Positions 1 through 8,031 of a stretch of 64,000 nt of DNA are shown piece after piece. Origin of the DNA: Hoeflea marina (GTDB lineage: Bacteria > Pseudomonadota > Alphaproteobacteria > Rhizobiales > Rhizobiaceae); assembly GCF_003182275.1 (NCBI RefSeq), contig NZ_QGTR01000001.1, positions 844,130 through 908,129 of the forward strand, in the 5' to 3' direction. The stretch's first letter is position 1. Every line of letters starts with the position of its first letter. Under the pieces are notes generated by a model. That model worked only from the letters and a program-made list of their open reading frames with translations. It was not told the DNA's origin and made no database searches. The translations under genes and the position numbers were made by a program.

Positions 1-935
1 GGCTCGGGCAGCGCATCATGGGTGTGGCCGGTGAGAATGACGTCGATGCCCTCGACGCGGCTCGCCATCTTGCGATCTACGTCAAAGCCGTTGTGCGACA
101 GGAGCACCACCACGTCCGCGCCGGCGGCGCGGGCGTCCGCCACGTTCTTGATCACGTCCTCCTCGCGGATGCCGAAGGACCAGTCCGGGAACATCCAGCG
201 CGGATTGGCAATCGGCGTGTAGGGGAACGCCTGGCCGATGACGGCGACCTTGACGCCGCCCTTCTCGAACATCTTCCAGGCCTCGAAGGCCGGCTCGTTC
301 CACTCGGCGTCGTAGATGTTACCGCCGAGGAACGAGAACGGCAGACCATCGACAAGCTCCTTGACGCGCTCCGCGCCATAGGTGAATTCCCAGTGCCCGG
401 TCATGGCGTCGGGCGAGAGTGCGTTCATCAGCTCGACCATGTCGGCGCCGGCGGTCTGGTTGGCGGTGTAGGAGCCCTGCCAGGTGTCGCCGCCGTCCAG
501 CAGCAGCACATTGTCCTCGCCGCGGTCGGCGCGGATCCGCTTGACGATCGTCGCCACCCGGTCGAGACCGCCCATCCGACCGTAGCTCTTGGCCAGCGAG
601 ACGAAATCCTCCGATGTCAGCGCATAGGCCTGAGGGCTGCCCGGCTCGATGTTGTAGAGCTTGAGGAAGTCGGCGCCGGTGACATGCGGCGGCAGGCCCT
701 TGACCTCGCCGACGCCGAGATTGATCGACGGCTCGCGGAAATACAGCGGTTTGACCTGGGCATGGATGTCAGTGATGTGGATCAGCGTGACTGTGCCGAC
801 TCCGTCCATCGACAGGAGATCGTCCTCGCTGAGCATCTGCTGGGCGGACGCTTTGCTCCAGCCGCCCCGAAAGTCCGGGCCGGCGATGGCGGAGAGCGCC
901 ACCGTTGCCATCAGGAATTCGCGCCGATTGATCAT
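1..935 (-). CDS. soxB: SoxB, sulfate thiol esterase/hydrolase of the Sox system (3' end outside window)
   Basis: SoxB hydrolyses the sulfate group from the SoxY-cysteine-S-sulfonate intermediate in the periplasm. The ATG at 935 gives a Tat-type leader (MINRREFLMATVAL, twin arginines at residues 4-5). A metallophosphoesterase/5'-nucleotidase fold follows: ITDIHAQ (54-60), LLDGGDTWQGS (145-155), TGHWEFTYG (179-187), LLSHNGFDVD and ILTGHTHD near the cut end. These are the dimanganese-binding motifs of the family. About 311 residues are present of a usual ~560, because the gene runs off position 1. It is the last visible gene of the minus-strand soxVWXYZAB series, 111 bases after soxA. soxCD, if present, would lie left of the window. 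Confidence 0.95.
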   Translation of the reverse strand, partial: MINRREFLMATVALSAIAGPDFRGGWSKASAQQMLSEDDLLSMDGVGTVTLIHITDIHAQVKPLYFREPSINLGVGEVKGLPPHVTGADFLKLYNIEPGSPQAYALTSEDFVSLAKSYGRMGGLDRVATIVKRIRADRGEDNVLLLDGGDTWQGSYTANQTAGADMVELMNALSPDAMTGHWEFTYGAERVKELVDGLPFSFLGGNIYDAEWNEPAFEAWKMFEKGGVKVAVIGQAFPYTPIANPRWMFPDWSFGIREEDVIKNVADARAAGADVVVLLSHNGFDVDRKMASRVEGIDVILTGHTHDALPE

Positions 936-1046
936 GTCTCAACTCCGGACAATATTCCGCTCCGGCCGGCTCGTGGCCAGCGTCGGGGCATGCGTTGGAT
1001 TTCAATAGTCGATCCGGGCGGCGCGCTGCCGCCCGGCATATGGCGC

Positions 1047-1898
1047 CTACTGGCGAACCGAGGGCGTTTCGACCGACAGGCCGGTTCCCCGCCAGGTGAC
1101 ATAGGTCTCAAGCGCCATCAACTCGTCCGAGAATGCCTTCGGAAATTCGGCCCGGGTGTCGCGGATGCAGCCGCGGAAGCGGTTGTGCAGCGATGTCAGG
1201 CCGGAATTGAGGCGATAGGTCGGAAAGCCGTTGACCTGACCCTGGCTGAGATGGTCGGCGCGGATGTACTTGCCCATCGAAGCCTCGTGGCAGGAGGCGC
1301 AGGACAGGTTGAGCTGGCCGGTGCGGGTGTAATAGACATCCTTGCCCTTTTCCCACCACGACTGCAGGTCGCCCTGGGTCAGATCCAGCTGCACCGGCAC
1401 GCCCAGCGACTGGTTCTTGATGAAGGCTGTCAGTTCCCGCTGCCCGCCCTTGTCGAATTCATAGGCCTCGGCGCCCATGTTCTCGGTCCGGCACTTGTTG
1501 ATCTGCAGTTCGATGTTGATCGGCTTCTTCGAGTCGGCGTCCCACTTGGGATAATTGGCCGCAATGCCCTTCATGCTGACCGAAGCGTCGTCGTGGCAGC
1601 TGGCGCAGGACTTGCCGGCCGTGCCCTCGACCGTGTTCCAGATCGCTTCGCCCTCCTCGACAGCAAGCATGCCGGGATTTTCGAACGAATCAACCTCAAG
1701 CGCGCGAGTCTCGCCTTCCCGGAAGAGCCAGCCGGACAGGACCTCGTCGAAGGGATGCCCTTCCGGTGCCTTGGCGCGGGAAATCATTTCCTGTCCGTCG
1801 ATCACCAGCGTGTCGTCGACCGGATCGGCCCTCGAGCCCACCATGCCGGCCAGCAGCATCGCCAGCGCCAGTCCCGATGTCATCAATCGCTTAGTCAC
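1047..1898 (-). CDS. soxA: SoxA, dihaem c-type cytochrome subunit of SoxAX
   Basis: SoxA with SoxX forms the periplasmic cytochrome that joins thiosulfate oxidatively to the SoxY swinging-arm cysteine. I chose a GTG start at 1898 because GGGAGG lies 7 bases upstream; it gives a 283-residue precursor with a clean Sec signal peptide (MTSGLALAMLLAGMVGSRA). Two intact CxxCH haem motifs are visible: C98/C101/H102 and C200/C203/H204. C244 (FRGCIRDTR) sits where the family's cysteine (persulfide) axial ligand to the catalytic haem is found, and C136 is a candidate ligand for the other haem. This is therefore the dihaem form. It is in operon with soxZ upstream (53-base gap) and soxB downstream. Confidence 0.95.
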   Translation of the reverse strand: MTKRLMTSGLALAMLLAGMVGSRADPVDDTLVIDGQEMISRAKAPEGHPFDEVLSGWLFREGETRALEVDSFENPGMLAVEEGEAIWNTVEGTAGKSCASCHDDASVSMKGIAANYPKWDADSKKPINIELQINKCRTENMGAEAYEFDKGGQRELTAFIKNQSLGVPVQLDLTQGDLQSWWEKGKDVYYTRTGQLNLSCASCHEASMGKYIRADHLSQGQVNGFPTYRLNSGLTSLHNRFRGCIRDTRAEFPKAFSDELMALETYVTWRGTGLSVETPSVRQ

Positions 1899-1951
1899 TT
1901 CAATTCCTCCCACCGAAGAACAACAAAGGGCCCCAACCCGTTGCATCTTCT

Positions 1952-2278
1952 CTATTTCACCTCGATTGCCTGCTCGCTCTCATAGACCGAGCCGTCATCA
2001 TCGACCCAGGTGAACTTGAAGCTGCCGCTTTCCGGCACCTTGGCGTTGAACTCGAAATAGGGGTTGGCGGAGATCGCCGGATCGAGGTCGCACTCAAACA
2101 CCGTCGTGCCGTTGAAGGCACAGGTGAACTTGTTGATGATCTGGCGCGGGATGGGATTGCCATCCTTGTCCTTGCGCTGCCCCGATTCCATTTCGTGGCT
2201 GATCAGCGTCTTGATGGTGATCACCTCGCCAGCCGAAGCGGTCTTGGGGATCTTGATGCGTGGTTTTGGATTTGCCAT
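1952..2278 (-). CDS. soxZ: SoxZ, SoxY-binding partner of the sulfur carrier
   Basis: SoxZ is the small immunoglobulin-like partner of SoxY; the SoxYZ heterodimer carries the sulfur intermediate through the cycle. The 108-residue protein begins MANPKPRIKIPKTASAGEV and ends in a beta strand (ESEQAIEVK), the usual length and edges for SoxZ. It has no signal peptide, as expected for a protein thought to be co-exported with SoxY. It is 21 bases downstream of soxY and in the same operon. Confidence 0.95.
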   Translation of the reverse strand: MANPKPRIKIPKTASAGEVITIKTLISHEMESGQRKDKDGNPIPRQIINKFTCAFNGTTVFECDLDPAISANPYFEFNAKVPESGSFKFTWVDDDGSVYESEQAIEVK

Positions 2279-2299
2279 TGCCGTTGTCCTGTCCTGAAA

Positions 2300-2755
2300 T
2301 CAGCCGCCGCAGCCGCCGATGGTCACCTTGACTTGTTTCTTGTCGATGAAGACCGATCCGTCCTTCATCTTGGCGACTGCGATGACGTTCTGGGTCTTGG
2401 CCAGCCGCATGCGGGTCGTGGCCTCAGCCGAACCGCTGAGCTCGGAGAAGCGGAACGTCGCCACCTGCGGATTGGGGTTGCCCTCGGCGAAGATGATCAC
2501 CGAATCGACCATGTCGTCGCCGCTCATGGCGCTGTCGACCGAAATCGACACCGGAACGGTGTTGCCGTTCTCGGCGATTTCCGGTGCTGTCAGCGTGATC
2601 TTGCCCGTCTCCGGCTTCTTGCCGCCGGTGAAGTCCATTATCGCCTTTTCGGTGTCCTCGACTGCCGCCAGGGCAAGGTCGAAAGGAAGGCCGATCACCG
2701 CCATGCCCGCGACGCCCGCGGTCAGGGTTAGCATCTGTCGTCGTGTCAGTTGCAT
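2300..2755 (-). CDS. soxY: SoxY, sulfur carrier protein with C-terminal GGCGG arm
   Basis: SoxY covalently holds the thiosulfate-derived sulfur chain on a C-terminal cysteine. The 151-residue product starts with a Tat-like leader (MQLTRRQMLTLTAG, RR at 5-6) and ends precisely in IGGCGG, with C149 as the carrier cysteine. The body matches the SoxY Ig-like domain. Tat export of SoxY carrying SoxZ is the established route in this family. The gene sits between soxX and soxZ with short gaps, typical of soxXYZ order. Confidence 0.96.
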   Translation of the reverse strand: MQLTRRQMLTLTAGVAGMAVIGLPFDLALAAVEDTEKAIMDFTGGKKPETGKITLTAPEIAENGNTVPVSISVDSAMSGDDMVDSVIIFAEGNPNPQVATFRFSELSGSAEATTRMRLAKTQNVIAVAKMKDGSVFIDKKQVKVTIGGCGG

Positions 2756-2778
2756 GTCTGCAAGCTCCTTGTGGCTTG

Positions 2779-3237
2779 TTATTTTAGTGTGCCGAGATAG
2801 GCGACCACATCTTCCACTTGCTGGGCGGAGAGAATGGTCTGGCCCTCGCGCGCCTTGACGACATCCTTGCCGACATCAAGCGAATAAAAGCCGGGCATCA
2901 CCGTTTCGGATGTGAACACCTGCTTGGCATTGATGACGATCTCGCGCAGCATGGCCTCGTCGTAGCGCTCCGCGACGCCGTCGAGCGAGGGTCCGACATT
3001 GCCGTGAAAGAGATCCTTGCTCATGTCCTTGTTGGCATGGCAGGCAAGGCAGTTGCCCAGCCCGCGATCCTTGAACGCGGCAGCCCCCGCCTCCACGTCT
3101 CCTTGGACGCCGGTCAGCGATACGCTGACGCCGTCATCGCCGAACGCCACGTCGTTCGGGGCCACTTCCGCCGCCGCGGCGCCGGCCACCAGACAGGGCA
3201 CGAAGACCAGTGCTGTAATTGTTGTCCGCCAATTCAT
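2779..3237 (-). CDS. soxX: SoxX, monohaem c-type cytochrome subunit of SoxAX
   Basis: SoxX receives electrons from SoxA and passes them to a soluble c-type cytochrome. The reading frame stays open upstream to 3363, but the ATG at 3237 follows GGAGGAGG by 10 bases and directly yields a Sec signal peptide (MNWRTTITALVFVPCLVAGAAAA). The mature 152-residue precursor has one CxxCH motif (C63, C66, H67) and M114 in a VMPGFY context as the likely second haem ligand. It is the first gene after the soxW/soxX gap, which contains a large palindrome. Confidence 0.94.
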   Translation of the reverse strand: MNWRTTITALVFVPCLVAGAAAAEVAPNDVAFGDDGVSVSLTGVQGDVEAGAAAFKDRGLGNCLACHANKDMSKDLFHGNVGPSLDGVAERYDEAMLREIVINAKQVFTSETVMPGFYSLDVGKDVVKAREGQTILSAQQVEDVVAYLGTLK

Positions 3238-3335
3238 CGGGCGCATTCCTCCTCCACTATGCCGGAACGGCGATGGCCGCTCTCGGCTCCCGGGTTCAAT
3301 GTACCGGGCCTCATCACGAGTTTCAACGAAATAAT

Positions 3336-3363
3336 ATGGTTTTTTGAATATGTCAAAAACCAT
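3336..3363. promoter_or_regulatory. Candidate SoxR operator in the soxW-soxX gap
   Basis: A near-perfect palindrome occupies these 28 bases: left arm ATGGTTTTTTGA, centre ATATG, right arm TCAAAAACCAT. The only asymmetry is one extra T on the left. It lies about 100 bases upstream of the soxX start in an AT-rich patch that stands out from GC-rich surroundings. In Pseudaminobacter salicylatoxidans SoxR is known to bind two regions, soxS-soxV and soxW-soxX. The position here matches the second. Binding itself is inferred. Confidence 0.6.
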
Positions 3364-3391
3364 GTTCCGCGCTATGCCCTTGCCACGGATC

Positions 3392-3979
3392 CTACTCGCC
3401 AGTCAATTTGCCCTGCGCGCGCAACTCATTGATTATACGCGCATGATACTGCTGGAAATGCTCGTCTCCCTCGTATCCCTTCTCGCGCACCCAGCGGAAC
3501 ATGTTGAGAAACGTGTGCTTGCCGAAGGCGCCCGGCATGGCGACGACCGCAGCTTCCGCCGTCGTCTTTCCCTCGGGAATCACGTCCGGCAGGAAGATCA
3601 TCGTCGGCGTGAAGACATAGCCCCACTTGCGCGCGGCGGTCTTCTCGGTGAGCACTTCGCCATCGAGATCGGTCACCTCCTCGTCGCCGAACATGTTGAA
3701 CTGCACGACCTTGAAGTTGGCCTTGATGTAGTCGGCCACCTCCGGGTCGGCGAGCAGTTCCTCGTGCATCTTGGCGCAATAGATGCAGCCCCGCTGCTCG
3801 ATGATCAGCACCAGCCGCTTGCCCTCGTCATTGGCGGACTGGATGTCCTCGGCGACGTCCTTGAAGGTGAGGGAAAACCAGTCTTCCTTGTGAAGTCCGT
3901 CGTCGCCCATGGTCGCCGCACCTGCGAGACCCGACAGGGCCGTCAGCGCGGCAAGTATCAGAACCGTGCGTCTCATCAT
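3392..3979 (-). CDS. soxW: SoxW, periplasmic thioredoxin
   Basis: SoxW is a thioredoxin-fold protein reduced by SoxV and thought to keep SoxY and other Sox thiols active. The start at 3979 was chosen because AGGAG lies 7 bases upstream; ATGs at 3985 and 3976 are alternatives. A signal peptide (MMRRTVLILAALTALSGLAGA) is followed by the redox motif GCIYC (C65 and C68) and the cis-proline region FTPTMIFLPD. The protein has 195 residues. It begins 10 bases after the soxV stop codon, so the two are translationally close, as in other sox clusters. Confidence 0.93.
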   Translation of the reverse strand: MMRRTVLILAALTALSGLAGAATMGDDGLHKEDWFSLTFKDVAEDIQSANDEGKRLVLIIEQRGCIYCAKMHEELLADPEVADYIKANFKVVQFNMFGDEEVTDLDGEVLTEKTAARKWGYVFTPTMIFLPDVIPEGKTTAEAAVVAMPGAFGKHTFLNMFRWVREKGYEGDEHFQQYHARIINELRAQGKLTGE

Positions 3980-3989
3980 CACCATTCTC

Positions 3990-4724
3990 CTATCCGATCG
4001 AGGTAAATGCCGGGAATGTCTCGAGCAGCCACTGCGCGATCCGGGACATCTGGCCGGTCATGAAGAGCACGCCGGTGATCACCAGCAGGCCGCCCATGGC
4101 CATTTCAATCTTGTGCATGTGCCGCCTGAAGCGCGCCGCGAAGCGGATGAAGCGTCCGGCGAACAGTCCGGCGGCGAGGAAAGGCAGGCCGATCCCCACG
4201 GCATAAGTGGCAAGCAGGCCGGCGCCCTGCAAGGCCGTGTCGCGCCCGGCGGCAACAAACAGGATCGTCGCCAGGATCGGCCCGACGCAGGGCGTCCAAC
4301 CGAAGGCGAAGGCGAGCCCCATCACATAGGCGCCGATCGGGCCGGCCGGCTTGCGGTCGACAGAGACTCGCGCCTCGCGATAGAGCAGCCCGATGCGGAA
4401 GACACCAAGAAAATGCAGGCCCATGAGGAAGATGATGGCGCCGGCGATGATCGACAAGGTGTCGAAATAGCGCGCCACGGTCTGGCCGATGATGCTGGCG
4501 GTGGCGCCAAGCGCCACGAACACGGTGGCAAAGCCCAGCACGAAGAAGAACGCGGCGCGAAAGATCCGGCGCGACGCCTCGGGCTTGATCTCGTCGTCTG
4601 ATATCTCGGCAAAGCTCATCCCCGCCAGCCAGGCCAGGTAGGGAGGCACGATCGGCAGCACGCAAGGGGAGAAAAAGCTCAGGACGCCGGCAAGGAATGC
4701 GGCGCCAAATCCGATATCGAGCAC
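3990..4724 (-). CDS. soxV: SoxV, CcdA-family membrane thiol transporter
   Basis: SoxV carries reducing equivalents from cytoplasmic thioredoxin across the membrane to periplasmic SoxW. The frame is open far upstream, but a GTG at 4724 preceded by AGGGAG (8-base spacing) starts exactly at the CcdA fold. The 244-residue protein has about six membrane segments and the two essential cysteines in SPCVLP (C21) and WTPCVGP (C146). It is divergent from soxS and first in the minus-strand operon. A close paralogue is encoded at 48428-49228. Confidence 0.92.
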   Translation of the reverse strand: MLDIGFGAAFLAGVLSFFSPCVLPIVPPYLAWLAGMSFAEISDDEIKPEASRRIFRAAFFFVLGFATVFVALGATASIIGQTVARYFDTLSIIAGAIIFLMGLHFLGVFRIGLLYREARVSVDRKPAGPIGAYVMGLAFAFGWTPCVGPILATILFVAAGRDTALQGAGLLATYAVGIGLPFLAAGLFAGRFIRFAARFRRHMHKIEMAMGGLLVITGVLFMTGQMSRIAQWLLETFPAFTSIG

Positions 4725-4780
4725 TATATGATCTCCCTGAAGCGCCCGATCCTCGGCGACGCAATCCCGTTGGTAAAATA

Positions 4781-4803
4781 TGCAAAACATGATATGTATT
4801 GCA
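4781..4803. promoter_or_regulatory. Candidate SoxR operator in the soxV-soxS divergent promoter
   Basis: A 23-base inverted repeat, TGCAAAACAT - GAT - ATGTATTGCA, has ten-base arms with one mismatch. It is embedded in an AT-rich segment (about 4771-4815) between the divergent soxV (start 4724) and soxS (start 4845) genes, so one bound repressor could silence both. It shares an ATATG core with the soxW-soxX palindrome, but the arms differ. SoxR binding to this intergenic region is documented in a related alphaproteobacterium; here it is inferred. Confidence 0.55.
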
Positions 4804-4844
4804 ATGACTATTTTGGCAACCCGCAGGAGGGATACACGATTCGG

Positions 4845-5225
4845 ATGACCAGGCTGACCTTGATGGCCGCAGTGATGGCCTGGACGCTGATGTCCGCACC
4901 GGCGCGGGCGGCCGAACTGGTGATGTTCGAGCAGGCGGGCTGCGTCTGGTGCGCGCGCTTCAACGCCGAGATCGCGCCGGCCTATGCCAGGACCGACGAA
5001 GGACAACGCGCACCTCTCAGGCGCGTCGATATCCATGCGCCGATTCCCGCAGATCTGGCCGCCATTCCCATCGAGCGATTCACGCCGAGTTTCGTGCTGG
5101 TCGAGGACGGAAAGGAGTACGGACGCATCCGCGGTTACCCCGGTGACGAATTCTTCTGGTTCAGGCTCGACGAACTGCTTTCGGCACTGCCTAAATCGGT
5201 TAGGCCCTCTGTTTCCAGAAGCTGA
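4845..5225 (+). CDS. soxS: SoxS, periplasmic thioredoxin-like protein
   Basis: SoxS is a small exported thiol-disulfide protein involved in reactivating SoxY. The ATG at 4845 gives 126 residues with a signal peptide (MTRLTLMAAVMAWTLMSAPARA) and the redox motif GCVWC (C33, C36), followed by a compact thioredoxin-like domain with RFTPSFVLVEDG (cis-Pro loop). The ribosome site (AGGAGGG) is rather far, about 13 bases upstream, so another nearby start cannot be excluded. It heads the plus-strand soxSRT series and is divergent from soxV. Confidence 0.85.
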   Translation: MTRLTLMAAVMAWTLMSAPARAAELVMFEQAGCVWCARFNAEIAPAYARTDEGQRAPLRRVDIHAPIPADLAAIPIERFTPSFVLVEDGKEYGRIRGYPGDEFFWFRLDELLSALPKSVRPSVSRS

Positions 5226-5290
5226 TTCAACCTATACAATCTCACCGGCTGGCCAATGCCACCGTTCGTGGACCCATCGAGAGACCGAAG

Positions 5291-5653
5291 ATGACACTGC
5301 CCCGTCTCAATGCGAACATGGATGCCGAAGAATTCAATGAACTTGTCGCCCAGGCCCGCAAGGCCAGCGAGCTGCTCAAGGCCTTGAGCCATGAGACTCG
5401 GCTGTTGATCCTGTGCCTTCTTTCGGAAGGCGAGAAATCGGTCTCCGAGCTCGAAGGCATCCTGTCGATGCCGCAGGCAGCGGTGTCGCAGCAGCTGGCG
5501 CGGCTCAGGATGGATGGCCTGGTCGAGACCCGCCGTGACGGCCGGATGATCCACTACTCGATCGTCAACCACGAGGTCTCGTCCGTCGTGGGCACGCTCT
5601 ACGAGCTGTTCTGCCGCAGCGTGCGGCCCGATCCGGCAGCGGAAAAGTTCTGA
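5291..5653 (+). CDS. soxR: SoxR, ArsR-family persulfide-responsive repressor of sox genes
   Basis: This 120-residue winged-helix protein is an ArsR/SmtB-family regulator. The HTH is around residues 51-75 (VSELEGILSMPQAAVSQQLA) and the wing follows (LVETRRDGRMIHYSI). It has exactly two cysteines, C42 in LLILCLL and C108 in ELFCRS. Their positions coincide with the cysteine pair that senses persulfides in BigR and SqrR, so it probably releases DNA when sulfane sulfur accumulates. It lies between soxS and soxT, 65 bases after soxS. Likely targets are the palindromes at 3336-3363 and 4781-4803. Confidence 0.9.
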   Translation: MTLPRLNANMDAEEFNELVAQARKASELLKALSHETRLLILCLLSEGEKSVSELEGILSMPQAAVSQQLARLRMDGLVETRRDGRMIHYSIVNHEVSSVVGTLYELFCRSVRPDPAAEKF

Positions 5654-5688
5654 CCGGCAGAGTGGCGGCGGCCCCGTTGCGGGATCAT

Positions 5689-5710
5689 CCGGGGGAGCCC
5701 CTGCCCCCGG
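5689..5710. other. GC-rich hairpin between soxR and soxT
   Basis: CCGGGGG and CCCCCGG can pair over seven bases around an eight-base loop. No T-tract follows, so it is not a convincing intrinsic terminator. It may only reduce read-through from soxR into soxT across the 224-base gap. Nothing else was recognised in that gap. Confidence 0.25.
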
Positions 5711-5877
5711 CTTCCCCGCTGCAATCTCTCCGCTGCCCTCACTGCCGCTGACTTCGGTTGCCGCACCTGCGGCAAGCTGGCGATCGGTGAGACTGTTGCG
5801 GGTTGATTGCGCATCGTGGAAGCTTCACAGTGGCGGCGGAGGCGCCCGCCGGCAGGATGGGCGCGGGAGGAGAGCAG

Positions 5878-6972
5878 ATGATAGTCCTTGAAAGCCCCTG
5901 GGGCCTGGCCCTGTGTGCCGTCATGATCGGCACCTGCATGGGCTTTGTTGCGCGCCGGCATCATTTCTGCACCCTCTCCGCGCTCGAGCGGCACTGGTAC
6001 GCGGGCGATTCCAACGGCATCCGCTCCTGGGCACTGGCCGCCATCACCGCGCTTGCGGCAACCCAGCTGCTGACAGCCGCCGGCGCCATCGAGGTCTCGT
6101 CGAGCTTCTATCTCACGGAACCGCTGCCCGTGGCCGGCAGCATCATCGGCGGGCTGATGTTCGGCTTCGGCATGGCGCTGGTCGGCACCTGCGGCTTCGG
6201 CGCCATCATCTGGCTTGGCGGCGGCAACTTGCGGGCGCTGGTGGTGCTCACCGGCATCGGCCTTGCCGCCATCGCCGCCCAGCGCGGCATCACCGGCCAC
6301 CTGCGCGTGGCGCTTTTCGACCCGATGCGCGTTGATCTGTCGGCTCTCGGCGGCCAGTCGCTTGGTGCGCTCGCCAGCCATGTCTCCGGTCTCGACATGT
6401 CCCTCGCCGTCGCCCTACTGCTCGTGGTTGCGGGCGGATGGTGGGTCTTCCGCGATGTCGGCTTCCGCAAGGACCGCGGCAAGATCGCCGCCGGTCTGGT
6501 GATCGGCCTCGGCATTGCCGCGGGCTGGGCCGCGACCTCGTTCTTCAGCCAGCACCTGTTCGACCCGGTGCAGATCGAGGCGGGCTCCTTCGTCACGCCG
6601 GTCGGCGACACCATCCTGCAGATCATCACCGTGACCGGCGCGGTGCCCGATTACGGCGTCGGTCTGGTGGTCGGGATCTTTCTCGGCGCGGCCCTTGCCG
6701 CCTGGCGCGCCGACGACATGCGCTGGGAAGCCTGCGACGATGCCCGCGAACTCGGACGGCACCTGCTCGGCGCGTTCCTGATGGGCACCGGCGGCGTCTT
6801 TGCCCTCGGCTGCACCATCGGCCAGGGCGTCAGCGCCGCCTCGCTGATGGCGGTCTCGGTGCCGCTTGCCATGCTGTCGATCATTCTCGGCGCCCGGATC
6901 GGGCTTGGCCTTCTCGTCGAGGGCTCCGCCTTCGGCTTCCTGCGCGCGCCGAGTGTGCCGCAGGGCCACTGA
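5878..6972 (+). CDS. soxT: SoxT, YeeE/YedE-family sulfur-compound transporter
   Basis: This is a 364-residue polytopic membrane protein of the YeeE/YedE (DUF395) family, whose members import thiosulfate or related sulfur compounds. The ATG at 5878 is preceded by GGAGGAGAGCAG. The family's repeated half-sites are visible: RHHFCTLSAL near the N terminus, MALVGTCGFGAIIWLGGGNLRALV in the first half (residues about 99-122), and FALGCTIGQGVSAASL in the second half. The conserved cysteines in those loops line the sulfur path in characterised homologues. It is the third gene of soxSRT, and it converges with the MBL-fold gene 24 bases further on. Confidence 0.85.
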   Translation: MIVLESPWGLALCAVMIGTCMGFVARRHHFCTLSALERHWYAGDSNGIRSWALAAITALAATQLLTAAGAIEVSSSFYLTEPLPVAGSIIGGLMFGFGMALVGTCGFGAIIWLGGGNLRALVVLTGIGLAAIAAQRGITGHLRVALFDPMRVDLSALGGQSLGALASHVSGLDMSLAVALLLVVAGGWWVFRDVGFRKDRGKIAAGLVIGLGIAAGWAATSFFSQHLFDPVQIEAGSFVTPVGDTILQIITVTGAVPDYGVGLVVGIFLGAALAAWRADDMRWEACDDARELGRHLLGAFLMGTGGVFALGCTIGQGVSAASLMAVSVPLAMLSIILGARIGLGLLVEGSAFGFLRAPSVPQGH

Positions 6973-6996
6973 CCGGCCCGAGCGGCGCTGCCGGGA

Positions 6997-7923
6997 TCAC
7001 GCGTCCGGCGCGAATCTGTAGGCGGAATCCGTGCGCTCCACCCGGCCCTGGCCCGGCATCGGCAGGTGGTAGCCGATGATTGCGGCCTTGTCCGCCGCCA
7101 GCCGGTCAAGCAGCGCCATCCGGGTCCTGATGCCCATGCCGGTGTCCTGGTCGGCCCCGCTGGGCCACTCCGGATGCTCGAACGAGATCAACGGATGCGA
7201 GATAGCGTCCCCCGCCACCAGAACCGGATCGCCGCCGCCATGCACCATGAACGAGGTGTGACCGGGCGTGTGGCCGGCGGTGTCGACCGCCTCCACGCCC
7301 GCGACCACCTCGTCGCCCGGCGCGAACAGATTGATCCGGTCGGCAATCAGCGCCAGCCGCGAGGCGGCGCCGACGGCAAAGGTCTTGCGCGCCTCCTCCA
7401 TGACATTGACCGTCTCCGGATCGGTCCAGAACTGCCATTCCACGGCACTCATGTGGAAGCCGGCATTAGCAAAGACCGGCTCGTCGAAATCGTCGATCAG
7501 GCCCCAGAGATGGTCGGGATGTCCATGGGTGAAGATGACGTCGGTGACCTCATCCGGCTCGACCCCCGCGGCGGCGAGACTGTCGGCGAGCTTTCCAGCG
7601 GTCGGCATGAAGTTCCCGCCCGCCCCGACATCGAACAGGATCAGACGGTCGCCGCTGCGCAGCATCGTCACGTTGCAGTCGGGCGCCAGCGAATCCACCG
7701 GCTGGCCGGCCGCAGCCAGCATCGCCTTGAGCTCATCCTGCGGCACGTCCGGATAGGAAAAGCCGAGCGGCAGCATCAGATGTCCGTCGCTGAGCACGGT
7801 GAACTCGGCCGCGCCGGCGGCAAAGCTGCGCCGCACGGGCATCAGCGGCAAACCTGCCATGCCGGCGGCGGCAAGCCCGAGGGACAGGAAATCGCGGCGG
7901 CTGGACTTGATCGGACGGCGCAT
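6997..7923 (-). CDS. Tat-exported metallo-beta-lactamase-fold hydrolase (SoxH-like)
   Basis: The 308-residue product has a Tat leader (SSRRDFLSLGLAAAG, residues 8-22) and a metallo-beta-lactamase domain with the zinc motif THGHPDH (H133, H135, D137, H138), then GHTPGH and AGDAISH further on. It resembles SoxH-type proteins found in sox clusters, whose substrate is not established; a role in periplasmic handling of glutathione persulfide or a related thioester is possible. It is divergent from a second YeeE/YedE gene with a 108-base AT-richer gap between them. The similarity to the MBL/YeeE pairing of BigR operons supports a role in sulfur metabolism. Confidence 0.8.
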   Translation of the reverse strand: MRRPIKSSRRDFLSLGLAAAGMAGLPLMPVRRSFAAGAAEFTVLSDGHLMLPLGFSYPDVPQDELKAMLAAAGQPVDSLAPDCNVTMLRSGDRLILFDVGAGGNFMPTAGKLADSLAAAGVEPDEVTDVIFTHGHPDHLWGLIDDFDEPVFANAGFHMSAVEWQFWTDPETVNVMEEARKTFAVGAASRLALIADRINLFAPGDEVVAGVEAVDTAGHTPGHTSFMVHGGGDPVLVAGDAISHPLISFEHPEWPSGADQDTGMGIRTRMALLDRLAADKAAIIGYHLPMPGQGRVERTDSAYRFAPDA

Positions 7924-7935
7924 GAAGGCTCCTCA

Positions 7936-7961
7936 CATAGAATTTAATGCATATGATTGCA
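7936..7961. promoter_or_regulatory. AT-rich candidate operator between MBL hydrolase and YeeE genes
   Basis: The gap between the divergent genes at 7923 and 8032 holds an AT-rich patch with AATTTAATGCATATGATTGC, including TGCA-N6-TGCA. It recalls the TGCAA...TTGCA arms of the soxV-soxS candidate operator. The symmetry is weak, so this is only a suggestion that SoxR also controls this pair. Confidence 0.25.
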
Positions 7962-8031
7962 GCCCGGTTGATCAAGGTCAATGCGGCAAACGACCGGGAG
8001 ATGAAATTCTCTACGTTAGGGGGACGGTCAT

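Noticed and set aside
18-1985. A 655-codon plus-strand open frame across soxB and soxA
   Set aside because: Antisense shadow of clearly recognisable soxB and soxA.
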